The position numbers and the translations under genes are program-made. DNA of 64,000 nt from Candidatus Accumulibacter aalborgensis (GTDB lineage: Bacteria > Pseudomonadota > Gammaproteobacteria > Burkholderiales > Rhodocyclaceae), in assembly GCF_900089955.1 (NCBI RefSeq), contig NZ_FLQX01000001.1, positions 1 through 64,000 on the forward strand, read 5' to 3'. The notes under the pieces were generated by a model, which saw only the letters and a program-made list of their open reading frames with translations, was not told the DNA's origin and made no database searches. Positions 18,458 through 25,572 of this stretch are shown here, piece after piece. Position 1 is the first letter of the stretch. Each line of letters begins with the position of its first letter.

Positions 18458-19648
18458 ATGGCCCAACTCGTACTTTTCGCCGGCAAGGATCGCTCGCTTG
18501 CTCGTCGCCACCCCTGGATTTTCGCTGCTGCGGTCGAGCGATTGAACGGTCGTGCCCGTCCAGGTGATACGGTCGACGTCGTCGCCGCCAACGGTCGGCC
18601 ATTGGCCAGGGCAGCGTGGAGCCCGGAGTCGAAGATCCGCGCTCGGGTATGGACCTTTGACCCGGACGAGATCGTCGACGACGTTTTTTTCAAGCGCCGC
18701 ATTCAGGCGGCCGTCGAACGTCGTCAGGCGGTGCCGGAATTGGCTACCCAGGACGGGTTGCGGCTGATCCATGGTGAGTCCGACGGCCTGCCGGGGCTGA
18801 TTGCCGACCGCTATGGCGACACAATCGTCGTGCAACTGACGGCCACCGGCCCGGAGAAATGGCGGCGGGCGATCATTGGCGCGCTGCAGCGAGCGAGCGC
18901 TTGTGCCCGCATCTACGAGCGGTCCGATTCGGACGTGCGCCGACTCGAAGGGCTCGATCCGGTGACCGGCTGGGTGCTTGGTGAGGCTCCGGCAGAACCG
19001 CTGACGATCGTCGAGAACGGGGTACGCATGCGGGTCGACGTCGTCGCCGGTCACAAGACGGGTTTCTATCTCGACCAGCGTGACAACCGCCTGCTGACGC
19101 GCGAACTCGCCGCCGGCCGGGCGACGCTGAACTGTTTCTGCTACACCGGCGGTTTTTCGTTGCAGGCAGTTGCCGGTGGGGCGGTGAGCGTACTCTCGAT
19201 CGACTCCTCAGCTCCGGCGCTCGCCACCGCCGTCGACAACCTGGCGCTCAACCGGCAACTCGATGCCCATCGGGCCGAATGGCGTCAGGCCGACGTTTTC
19301 GACGAGTTGCGTGTACTGAAGAGCAGCGGTCAGCGTTTCGATCTGATCATTCTCGATCCGCCCAAGTTCGCGCCGTCCGCCGCGCACGCCGAGCGCGCTG
19401 CGCGCGCCTATCGGGATATCAATGTCTTCGGCTTCCGGCTACTCAATCCAGGTGGCTTGCTGATGACCTATTCGTGTTCGGGCAGCATCCGCAGCGAGCA
19501 TTTCCAGCAGATCGTTGCCGATGCAGCGCTGGACGCTGGACGCGGCGCACGCATTCTGCGCCGTCTCGCCGCGCCGTCAGACCACCCGGTGGCGCTGAAC
19601 TTCGGCGAGGGGGAATATCTCAAGGGCTTGCTCTGTCAGGTCGATTGA
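18458..19648 (+). CDS. rlmI: Class I SAM-dependent rRNA methyltransferase, RlmI-like
   Basis: A 396-residue protein related to RlmI, the 23S rRNA m5C1962 methyltransferase. The N-terminal PUA-type RNA-binding domain is recognisable in DRSLARRHPWIFAAAVERLN. The methyltransferase core has NCFCYTGGFSLQAVAGGA (motif I region) and LIILDPPKFAPS, the PP(K/R)F catalytic-loop motif, with TYSCSG near the C-terminus. The start lies directly behind a dispersed repeat copy, so the 5' leader of this mRNA is probably the repeat itself. Confidence 0.88.
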   Translation: MAQLVLFAGKDRSLARRHPWIFAAAVERLNGRARPGDTVDVVAANGRPLARAAWSPESKIRARVWTFDPDEIVDDVFFKRRIQAAVERRQAVPELATQDGLRLIHGESDGLPGLIADRYGDTIVVQLTATGPEKWRRAIIGALQRASACARIYERSDSDVRRLEGLDPVTGWVLGEAPAEPLTIVENGVRMRVDVVAGHKTGFYLDQRDNRLLTRELAAGRATLNCFCYTGGFSLQAVAGGAVSVLSIDSSAPALATAVDNLALNRQLDAHRAEWRQADVFDELRVLKSSGQRFDLIILDPPKFAPSAAHAERAARAYRDINVFGFRLLNPGGLLMTYSCSGSIRSEHFQQIVADAALDAGRGARILRRLAAPSDHPVALNFGEGEYLKGLLCQVD

Positions 19649-19668
19649 GCGTGCCGTGCAGCGGGCTG

Positions 19669-20280
19669 CTAGCCGCCGCCCCAGATCTGCTGGACGCGCG
19701 CGTCACGGCCGCAGCCTTGACGATAATAGGCATAGCGAATCGGGTTCTTCTTGTAGTAGTCCTGGTGGTACTCCTCGGCAGGGTAGAAGGCTGAGGCGGC
19801 GATGATCTCGGTTTCGATGCGTGGCAGCTTGCCACCGGCCAGCAGGGCATCGCGGCTGCTCTCGGCAGCCTTGCGCTCGGCCTCGTTCTGCCAGTAGATA
19901 CCGCTGCGGTACTGGCTTCCGACATCGCAGAACTGCCGGTTCTTGACCGTCGGGTCGATGTGGCGCCAGAAGTAATCGACGAGTTGCGGATAGCTCACCT
20001 TCTGTGGGTCGTAGGTCACCCGGATGGCCTCGGTATGCCCCGTACTGCCCGCACTGACCTGCTCGTAGGTCGGGTTTACCGTGTGGCCGGCGGTATAGCC
20101 GGATTCGGCGGCGATGACTCCCGGCAGCTTCTCAAAGTCGGCCTCGATGCACCAGAAGCAGCCGCCGGCGAAAATCGCGCTGCGGACTTCGGCCGTCTTG
20201 CCGACCGGCAGGTCGGCGGCGCCGGCACCAGCGCCGAGGACGAGCATTAGCAGCGCTGCCGCCAACAGGCGCGCGCTCAC
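19669..20280 (-). CDS. msrA: Exported peptide-methionine (S)-S-oxide reductase
   Basis: MsrA repairs the S-epimer of oxidised methionine. The active site is AIFAGGCFWCIEADFEKLPG, with the catalytic cysteine in GCFWC. ESGYTAGHTVNPTYEQVSAG and EEYHQDYYKKNP are family motifs. The GTG at 20280 overlaps the msrB stop by 4 bases and gives a signal peptide (VSARLLAAALLMLVLGAGAG), so the protein acts in the periplasm. The 203-residue length suits an exported MsrA. It is translationally coupled to msrB. Confidence 0.93.
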   Translation of the reverse strand: MSARLLAAALLMLVLGAGAGAADLPVGKTAEVRSAIFAGGCFWCIEADFEKLPGVIAAESGYTAGHTVNPTYEQVSAGSTGHTEAIRVTYDPQKVSYPQLVDYFWRHIDPTVKNRQFCDVGSQYRSGIYWQNEAERKAAESSRDALLAGGKLPRIETEIIAASAFYPAEEYHQDYYKKNPIRYAYYRQGCGRDARVQQIWGGG

Positions 20281-20789
20281 GTGCGCAGTGCCGGCAGTTT
20301 TTCGGCGCGGGGTACGAACTGCAGCGCGACGCCGTTGTTGCAGTAACGCTTGCCAGTCGGCTGCGGGCCGTCTTTGAAAACGTGGCCCTGATGCCCGCCG
20401 CAGCGTACGCAATGGTACTCGGTGCGCGGATAAATCAGCTTGAAGTCGGTCCTGGTGGCGACCGCTCCCGGCAGGTAGTCCCAGAAGCTTGGCCAGCCGG
20501 TACCGCTCTCGTATTTTGTCGAGCTGTCGAAAAGTGGCAGGGAGCACGCTGCGCAGACGAAGGTACCGTCGCGCTTCTCCTGGTTCAGCGGGCTGCTACC
20601 GGCACGTTCGGTATCTTCCTCGAAAAGGACGCGATAGGCGGGCTTGGGTAGCAGAGCGGCCCATTCGGACTTCGATTTCTGCAGCGGGGTGCCGGCACTG
20701 TCGCTGGCCCAGGCTGCGCCGGGGGTGGCTACCGGCAGGATGAAGGCGGACAACCCGCCTAGCCACTTCAGTGATTGACGACGATCCAT
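20277..20789 (-). CDS. msrB: Exported peptide-methionine (R)-S-oxide reductase
   Basis: MsrB repairs the R-epimer of oxidised methionine. The 170-residue product has two zinc CxxC pairs (FVCAACSLPLF; YHCVRCGGHQGHVF), ESGTGWPSFWDYL, and the catalytic cysteine in GKRYCNNGVALQF. The ATG at 20789 follows GGAGAACCTT. The N-terminus MDRRQSLKWLGGLSAFILP has a twin-arginine-like RRQSLKW, so export by Tat is plausible. It forms a two-gene operon with msrA for envelope oxidative repair. Confidence 0.92.
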   Translation of the reverse strand: MDRRQSLKWLGGLSAFILPVATPGAAWASDSAGTPLQKSKSEWAALLPKPAYRVLFEEDTERAGSSPLNQEKRDGTFVCAACSLPLFDSSTKYESGTGWPSFWDYLPGAVATRTDFKLIYPRTEYHCVRCGGHQGHVFKDGPQPTGKRYCNNGVALQFVPRAEKLPALRT

Positions 20790-21127
20790 AAGGTTCTCCA
20801 GAGAATGTGTGGCGTTAACAATGTGCTGACCCTCGCCACATGGGTCAACCTGCGCTGCTGGTCGACAAGGTGGGGCCACCGCGTCGCGCGGGTCATCGAC
20901 CTGCAAGGACTGTGCGCTCGCCGTCATTCGGCCGACAAGCGCGGCGACAGTTCCCCAATTCAGCGGCCCGTGGGCAGGCCGCTGCTGCAGCCTTTCGACA
21001 TCCAGAAATCGAAAAGGTCGAAACGCTGCGGATTTGATGCTTGGTCGTCAGCGCGATGGCAAACCTTACGCCTGTCGGCTGCATGCAGCACCTGAAACTC
21101 GGGATGATCGGCCACTGAGGTGGCAGG
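20790..21127. other. Gene-free divergent region between msrB and the Fur-family regulator
   Basis: About 340 bases carry the promoters for msrBA (leftward) and the Zur-like gene (rightward). Frames through it lack family similarity. Nothing else is recognised. Confidence 0.4.
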
Positions 21128-21142
21128 TGCAACCATGTTGCA
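21128..21142. promoter_or_regulatory. Candidate Zur operator
   Basis: The palindrome TGCAAC-CAT-GTTGCA lies 33 bp before the Fur-family gene start. A near-identical site (TGCAAC-CAA-GTTGCG) lies before the zinc-binding-protein gene at 22639. Shared palindromes at a Fur-family regulator and a metal-uptake gene suggest autoregulation and control by that regulator. Confidence 0.6.
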
Positions 21143-21174
21143 TCTGGAGCTCGGTTGTGCTTAAATTTGCGGCC

Positions 21175-21624
21175 ATGATGACCGCCACCGCTCCCGCTGT
21201 AGACACGCCTTCAGAGACGGAAAGCGTGCTGCTGCAGATTCGCAGGAAGGGTGCGCGCGCCACACCGGCGCGCATCCGCGTGCTGCTGCTGCTGCGCGCC
21301 GCTCCGGCGGCGTTGACCCATCACGAGATAGAGCAGGCGCTTGGCGACAGGATGCTGGATCGCGTCACGCTCTATCGCGTCCTTGACTGGCTGGTTGTCC
21401 GCGGGCTGGCGCACCGGAGTACCGACGCGCAGCGGGCATTCCGCTTCTCGGCCGCAGCCGCGGGTGAGCATGGCGCGCACACGCATTTTCGCTGCGACGA
21501 TTGCGGGCGGGTTTTCTGCCTCGACTCGGCGCCACCGGCGGCGCCGAGTCTGCCGGCAGGGTTTTCGCTGTCGCGCATCGAGTTCGACTTGCGTGGCCGC
21601 TGCGCCGAGTGCGCCAGGGGGTGA
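21175..21624 (+). CDS. zur: Fur-family transcriptional regulator, probably Zur
   Basis: A 149-residue Fur-family protein distinct from the fur at 5731. The winged helix is RATPARIRVLLLLRAAPAAL then DRVTLYRVLDWLVVRGLAHR. The metal site region is HGAHTHFRCDDCGRVFCLDS, and a C-terminal CAEC pair is the structural zinc site. The start at 21175 (ATGATG) was preferred over an upstream in-frame start because the palindromic operator lies between them. It is convergent with a zinc/manganese-type binding-protein gene that carries the same operator, which supports Zur rather than PerR or Fur. The metal is inferred. Confidence 0.75.
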   Translation: MMTATAPAVDTPSETESVLLQIRRKGARATPARIRVLLLLRAAPAALTHHEIEQALGDRMLDRVTLYRVLDWLVVRGLAHRSTDAQRAFRFSAAAAGEHGAHTHFRCDDCGRVFCLDSAPPAAPSLPAGFSLSRIEFDLRGRCAECARG

Positions 21625-21653
21625 TCGGCAACGCCATTGGTGGTCGGCCCCGG

Positions 21654-22556
21654 TCAGCGCTTGGGCGCGAGTGCCGCGGCCAGCGTACGCGCGTTGTGGC
21701 GCATCATGTCGAGGTAGGTCGCGGCCGGGCCGTCGGCCGGCGATAGCGCGTCGGAATAGAGTGTGCCGCCGACGCGGGCACTCGTTTCGGTGCGAATGCG
21801 TTCGAGCAGCCGCTGATCGGAAATGTTTTCCATGAAAACAGCAGGGATTTTCTCGGTCTGGATCTGGCGGATCAGCTTGCCGACGTCGGCTGCCGAGGCC
21901 TCGGAGTCGGTGCTGACGCCGGTCGGCGCGAGAAAACGAATGCCGTAAGCGCGAGCGAAGTAGGCGAAGGCATCGTGCGTGGTTACGACGGTGCGGCGCG
22001 CTTCCGGCAGCGCGCCGATGCTGATGCGGATCTCGCGGTCGAGGCGATTGATCTCGCCGTGCAAGCGGGCCACGTTGGCCGCGTAGTCGCCCCTGCCGGC
22101 GGGGTCGATCTCGGTCAGCGCAGCGGCGATGTTGTCGACGTAACGACGCGCGTTGGCCAGATCCTGCCAGGCGTGGGGGTCGGACGCTGCGTGCTGGCCA
22201 GGGTGTCCGTTCGCCTGCTTGAGTAAATCGATGCCGCGACTGACGACGACGATCTGGCCGCGATAGCCGGCGGCCTTGACCAGGCGGTCGATCCAGCCTT
22301 CGAAACCGAGGCCGTTGACCACAACTAGCGCTGCGCGGCCGATCATCTTGGCGTCGGCCGGCGTCGGTTGGTAGACGTGCGCATCGGCGTTGGCGCCGAC
22401 CAGCGTGTGGACACGGACGCGCTCGCCCCCAACGCGCTGCGTCAGGTCACCGAGGATGCTGAAACTGGCGACGACGGCGATCGGTTCGGCGGCCCGCGCC
22501 GAAGCAGGCGCAAGGAGCAGGCAAACAAGCAGCAGCAGAAGTCTTTGGCGGAACAT
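21654..22556 (-). CDS. znuA: Periplasmic metal (zinc/manganese)-binding protein of an ABC transporter
   Basis: A 300-residue cluster A-I substrate-binding protein. The signal peptide is MFRQRLLLLLVCLLLAPASA. Likely metal ligands lie in NADAHVYQPTP, DPHAWQD, TTHDAFAYFARAYG and the late aspartate of LYSDALS. The histidine-rich loop typical of E. coli ZnuA is short (HPGQHAASDPHAW). It would deliver Zn2+ or Mn2+ to an ABC permease, but no permease or ATPase gene is adjacent, so the rest of the transporter must be elsewhere. The likely Zur operator upstream favours zinc. Confidence 0.85.
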   Translation of the reverse strand: MFRQRLLLLLVCLLLAPASARAAEPIAVVASFSILGDLTQRVGGERVRVHTLVGANADAHVYQPTPADAKMIGRAALVVVNGLGFEGWIDRLVKAAGYRGQIVVVSRGIDLLKQANGHPGQHAASDPHAWQDLANARRYVDNIAAALTEIDPAGRGDYAANVARLHGEINRLDREIRISIGALPEARRTVVTTHDAFAYFARAYGIRFLAPTGVSTDSEASAADVGKLIRQIQTEKIPAVFMENISDQRLLERIRTETSARVGGTLYSDALSPADGPAATYLDMMRHNARTLAAALAPKR

Positions 22557-22638
22557 CGACAGGGATTCCCCACGATCAGTTTTGGTAATGCCGGCGCGGT
22601 GTCACGCTGGTCAGCAGCAGTCCGGTCGACCGTCATAA

Positions 22639-22653
22639 TGCAACCAAGTTGCG
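22639..22653. promoter_or_regulatory. Candidate Zur operator upstream of znuA
   Basis: TGCAAC-CAA-GTTGCG lies about 83 bp before the znuA start. It matches the operator at 21128 in 13 of 15 positions, with the same 6-3-6 geometry. Confidence 0.55.
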
Positions 22654-22740
22654 TTTTAAGCAAGGCTGCGGTGTCGTCGAACGGTCCGCGCACGCACCGA
22701 TCAGCCGGCAGCCCTGACGCATAAGTGTGCCAGCCCTGTA

Positions 22741-23067
22741 TTTTCAAGAACAGCGATCAGGGCTCGCAGTTCACCAGCGACGCGTTCACCGAGGTGCTGC
22801 CGCGTGAGGCGTGGTCATCCGCATGGATGGACGAGGGCGAGCGCGTTCGACAACATCTTCGTCGAGCGGCTCTGGCGGAGGGTCAAGCATGAGGACGGCT
22901 ATCTGAAGGGCTACGCCACGGCAGGCGAACTGATGGTCGGCCTGGCAGAGTACTTCGCCTTCTACAACGGCGAGCGCCCGCACCAGTATTGGGCTACCAG
23001 GCCACCCCAAGTGGTGTACCGGAGCGCCGTAGGGGGCGGCGCCGTCCAGATGCTGGTGAAGCCGTAG
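22741..23067 (+). pseudogene. IS3-family transposase remnant (C-terminal part, frameshifted)
   Basis: The frame starting near 22747 reads NSDQGSQFTSDAFTEVL, the DDE-motif D-x-G-x-Q-F-T region. A second frame carries GVVIRMDGRG. A third frame, running to the stop at 23067, reads AFDNIFVERLWRRVKHEDGY and EYFAFYNGERPHQ, the usual IS3 OrfB end with its catalytic glutamate region. Two frame changes and the missing 5' part make it dead. It lies just beside the intron-containing tRNA gene. Confidence 0.85.
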
Positions 23068-23120
23068 GTGCAGCTTGAACACGGTGCAAATTGGTCGTGA
23101 CTCAGGGGGCCACTTTAGGC

Positions 23121-23153
23121 AAAAAAGACCAACCCGATGAGGGGTTGGTCTTC
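23121..23153 (-). terminator. Intrinsic terminator of the tRNA transcript
   Basis: On the minus strand, the stem GACCAACCC / GGGTTGGTC is followed by TTTTTT. It ends 6 bases after the encoded CCA of the tRNA. Confidence 0.8.
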
Positions 23154-23158
23154 TTGTT

Positions 23159-23485
23159 TGGTGGGCCCGCAGGGATTTGAACCCTGGACCAAAGGATTAT
23201 GCTTACCACTACGGCTTTCGCCGCCTCAGGCGAGTTTGTGGTCTGGACTATACCTTCCCATTACAGGCTGGCCGTCTAGTCTCTACACCTTTCCCCTTGC
23301 TGCCGGGGGCTTGGCTCGGTATTGGCATATCCTGACGAAGTTAGCGTCCACCGAATTTGACCAGTTCTACCCGTCACCAGAGAAAAGCTGGCAAGGGGCA
23401 ACCCTTTGAGGTCAATCTACCGTTCCATGACGGACAAGCTTGACCTCGCTAAGTCCTCTGCTCTAACCAACTGAGCTACAGGCCC
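23159..23485 (-). tRNA. ileX: tRNA-Ile(CAU), split by a group I intron
   Basis: Read on the minus strand, exon 1 (23485-23452, 34 nt) holds the acceptor strand GGGCCTG, the D arm GCTCAGTTGGTTAGAGC and half of the anticodon stem, ending GAGGACT. Exon 2 (23201-23159, 43 nt) starts CATAATCC and holds the TPsiC arm (CAGGGTTCAAATCCCTG), the acceptor strand CGGGCCC, A and an encoded CCA. Joined, they give a complete 77-nt cloverleaf with anticodon loop CTCATAA. CAU-anticodon tRNAs with this body are the tRNA-Ile whose C34 is changed to lysidine by TilS to read AUA. An elongator Met identity is the alternative but fits the body less well. Confidence 0.88.
23202..23451 (-). ncRNA. Group I self-splicing intron in the tRNA anticodon loop
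   Basis: A 250-nt intron between U33 and C34. P1 forms between exon GACU and the internal guide GGUC in TAGCGAGGTC, with the usual U-G wobble at the 5' splice site. The intron ends in G (GTGGTAAG). Conserved core elements are visible: GGTCAAATTCGG, ATGCCAATACCGAGCCAAG, GTAGAGACTAGACGGC (complement of 23271-23286) and AAGGTATAGTCC (complement of 23245-23256), giving P3-P4-P6-P7. They closely resemble the compact Azoarcus tRNA-Ile intron (subgroup IC3). No homing endonuclease is encoded. Confidence 0.88.
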
Positions 23486-23784
23486 AGTACACATTCTACA
23501 GGCTTACCGTCTATTGGCGACAGGGCGTTGGAAAGAGTTTCTGACCACAGATGCCGGACGGTGTCTGGACGGTCGGTGCTCCAACGCCCCGCGCGGTCTC
23601 AGGGACCAGCGTCGAGCGCATCCCCGGCAACCAGGACGAAACCACGGACGTGCTCAAGACTCCGCCGTTGCTCGTGGCTCTATGAGCGGTGTGGACGCGG
23701 CCGAAAGCGCAGGCAGCGCGCTTTCGGTCGATACTACACAGCGATAGTACCCGCCACACAGGGACTGTGCGATCGACTAGCGGA
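23486..23784. other. 300-bp region without a recognised gene
   Basis: This lies between the tRNA promoter side and the Cache-protein stop. It holds the tRNA promoter and possibly decayed sequence. Frames here show no family similarity. Confidence 0.35.
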
Positions 23785-24339
23785 TCACAGCGCCGGCAGC
23801 TTGGCCGGGTCGGACATCTTTTCCAGCACCTTGCCCAGTTCCGGCACGCTCAGCTTTTCATCATAGATGCCGGCGCCCACCTCAATGCCGGTGGTGAAGG
23901 AAATGTCTGCCGCCAGGGCATAGGACAGTTTCCGGGACAGCTTCCCGGCACCGGGCTTCTGCCACATATATTCCACCCAGCCGCCGCGCGGTTCGGTGCC
24001 CACCTTGCAGAGTTCCCTGAAGATGAATTTGCCCGAATTGTCCGTGATCTGCATAATCGGCTGGCCGACCAGGTCGGGTCTCAGCGGGTGCGCCAACATC
24101 TTGTTCCGACGACAGTCGAAGACGAAGACGTAGCTGTCCTTCCACACCCATTTGCCGTCCTTGTTGTTGAATTCGGCGAAACCGGAAGATCCCTTGTCGT
24201 GCAGGAACCTGACTGCGGCACGCACGTTATTGATCGCCTCTTCTGCCGTCGCCGCGTCCGCTTCTGCTGCGGCGACCGCGCGGACAAACCCGCACGCAGC
24301 CAAAACCACCAGCCAGCCAATCGCTTTTCCATTCTTCAT
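23785..24339 (-). CDS. Exported single Cache-domain protein
   Basis: A 184-residue protein with an N-terminal signal or anchor (MKNGKAIGWLVVLAACGFV), then a single Cache (sCache_2-like) sensor domain: WKDSYVFVFDCRRNKMLAHP, LRPDLVGQPIMQITD, GWVEYMWQKPGAGKLSRKLS. No signalling domain is attached. Free periplasmic Cache proteins are thought to bind small ligands such as carboxylates and pass them to receptors or kinases. The neighbouring acetate-type transporter makes an organic-acid ligand a reasonable guess. The ATG at 24339 sits behind GAGGGAG; an upstream start would add 11 unlikely residues. Confidence 0.75.
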   Translation of the reverse strand: MKNGKAIGWLVVLAACGFVRAVAAAEADAATAEEAINNVRAAVRFLHDKGSSGFAEFNNKDGKWVWKDSYVFVFDCRRNKMLAHPLRPDLVGQPIMQITDNSGKFIFRELCKVGTEPRGGWVEYMWQKPGAGKLSRKLSYALAADISFTTGIEVGAGIYDEKLSVPELGKVLEKMSDPAKLPAL

Positions 24340-24427
24340 CACATCGCGCTCCCTCATAACTTTTTCAGACATGTCTGCAACTCTGGCCTCCGCCTAATGC
24401 TTGCGCCAGGTGCCGACGAAACGGACC

Positions 24428-24994
24428 CTAGCTGATCCAGGGCTTGCCGACCGGAAGAATGTCCCGGCCAAAGACGTCAGCATAAATGATGTGCGCCATG
24501 ATGTACCACGCCATCGCTGCCGTGGCCATCAGTTCATAACCGGCGACAACGGTCAGGTCCGGATAGCCGAAGTGCGCAAGGTCGAGCAGCACGAAGCCGA
24601 TCAAGAGCAGCGTGAAAGTCAGTGCCAGGGCACCGTGGATGCGCAGCGAGCCGATCCAAAGAACTGCCGTGAACAGCGTCCAGGCAACCAGAAACCAGCC
24701 GACATCGGTTTTGCTAGATGTGTAGAGATCGTAATGGTTGCCGATCAGGAGCAGTGCCAGGGAAATCCAGAAACAGCCGTAAGCGGTGAACGCGCAGTAG
24801 CCAAAGTTGTTTCCTGTCTTCATTTCCTGCAGTCCGGCGATCATTTGCGCCAAGCCACCAAAGATGAGGCCCAGCCAGATGACCGGACCCATGCCCATCC
24901 ACCCTACGTTATGAAATTGCAACACCATGGTGGTCAAGCCAAAACCAGCCAGACCGACAACCGCTGGATTACCCAGCTTCTGCTCCGCCATCAT
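24428..24994 (-). CDS. satP: SatP/GPR1-FUN34-YaaH family acetate/succinate transporter
   Basis: A 188-residue protein with six membrane segments. The family signature near the N-terminus is NPAVVGLAGFGLTTMVLQFH (NPAPLGLxGFGxTT). GLAQMIAGLQEMKTGNNFGY and CAFTAYGCFWISLA follow. These proteins carry acetate and succinate with protons. Acetate uptake fits an organism that stores carbon as polyhydroxyalkanoate. Two adjacent ATGs (24994, 24991) follow AGGGGG; the second has better spacing. Confidence 0.9.
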   Translation of the reverse strand: MMAEQKLGNPAVVGLAGFGLTTMVLQFHNVGWMGMGPVIWLGLIFGGLAQMIAGLQEMKTGNNFGYCAFTAYGCFWISLALLLIGNHYDLYTSSKTDVGWFLVAWTLFTAVLWIGSLRIHGALALTFTLLLIGFVLLDLAHFGYPDLTVVAGYELMATAAMAWYIMAHIIYADVFGRDILPVGKPWIS

Positions 24995-25345
24995 TACCCC
25001 CTGTGGACAAGTCTAACAAGACTAACGGGTGGGGCAGCAAGACAACCCCAGCCGCGAAAAGAAACGGGGATCTACACCCCGTACGGAGTGCGACCTCACC
25101 GATTCCGGATTTAAACCAACATCGCATTATAACAGCGTCTTGCTGATAGTGACAACGTCAGACTTGGTCACTTAGCCAATAGAACACCATCCATCGAAGG
25201 TGAATATAATTGTTTTTCAATAGCTTATTAGCCGTCAAAACGGCATCTCCAATTTATCTCGCATTCGTCTGCACGAAGCGCACGAACCATGGACAGGACC
25301 GCGCCTTGAACGCAAACCCCTGATCCGACCCCTCCGCCGGATCGG

Positions 25346-25465
25346 TCAGATGCCGCCCCACGGACACCCGGCCTTCAGATCACTCCGGAGATCGGTGCGC
25401 GAACAGATGAGTTCGTTTTCGGGCAGAATCGTCGCCTGCTTGCTTACCGGCAAGTTCTTGCGCAT
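25346..25465 (-). pseudogene. N-terminal remnant of an Aer-type PAS chemoreceptor
   Basis: After AGGGGGCAAGAAG, an ATG at 25465 opens a 39-codon frame. It starts [20 protein letters not shown] and continues CSRTDLRS, then diverges and stops at 25346. The start closely resembles Aer-like methyl-accepting chemotaxis proteins (MRxNLPVTxxExxLPxxxxxxSxTDL), whose PAS domain should then continue with IxYxNxxF. Only the first ~28 codons are kept. It also occupies the region upstream of metG. Confidence 0.5.
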
Positions 25466-25572
25466 CTTCTTGCCCCCTGAGGGTTGTGCTGGCGCCAATC
25501 ACCGCCGATAGCGTGCGTCTTGGCGACCCTGCTTTGGTAGAATGGCCCTTTCTCCTGGTTGCGCCAAGTTCA

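Noticed and set aside
23514-23760. Possible small genes between the tRNA and the Cache protein
   Set aside because: Frames on both strands lack ribosome binding sites and any family pattern.
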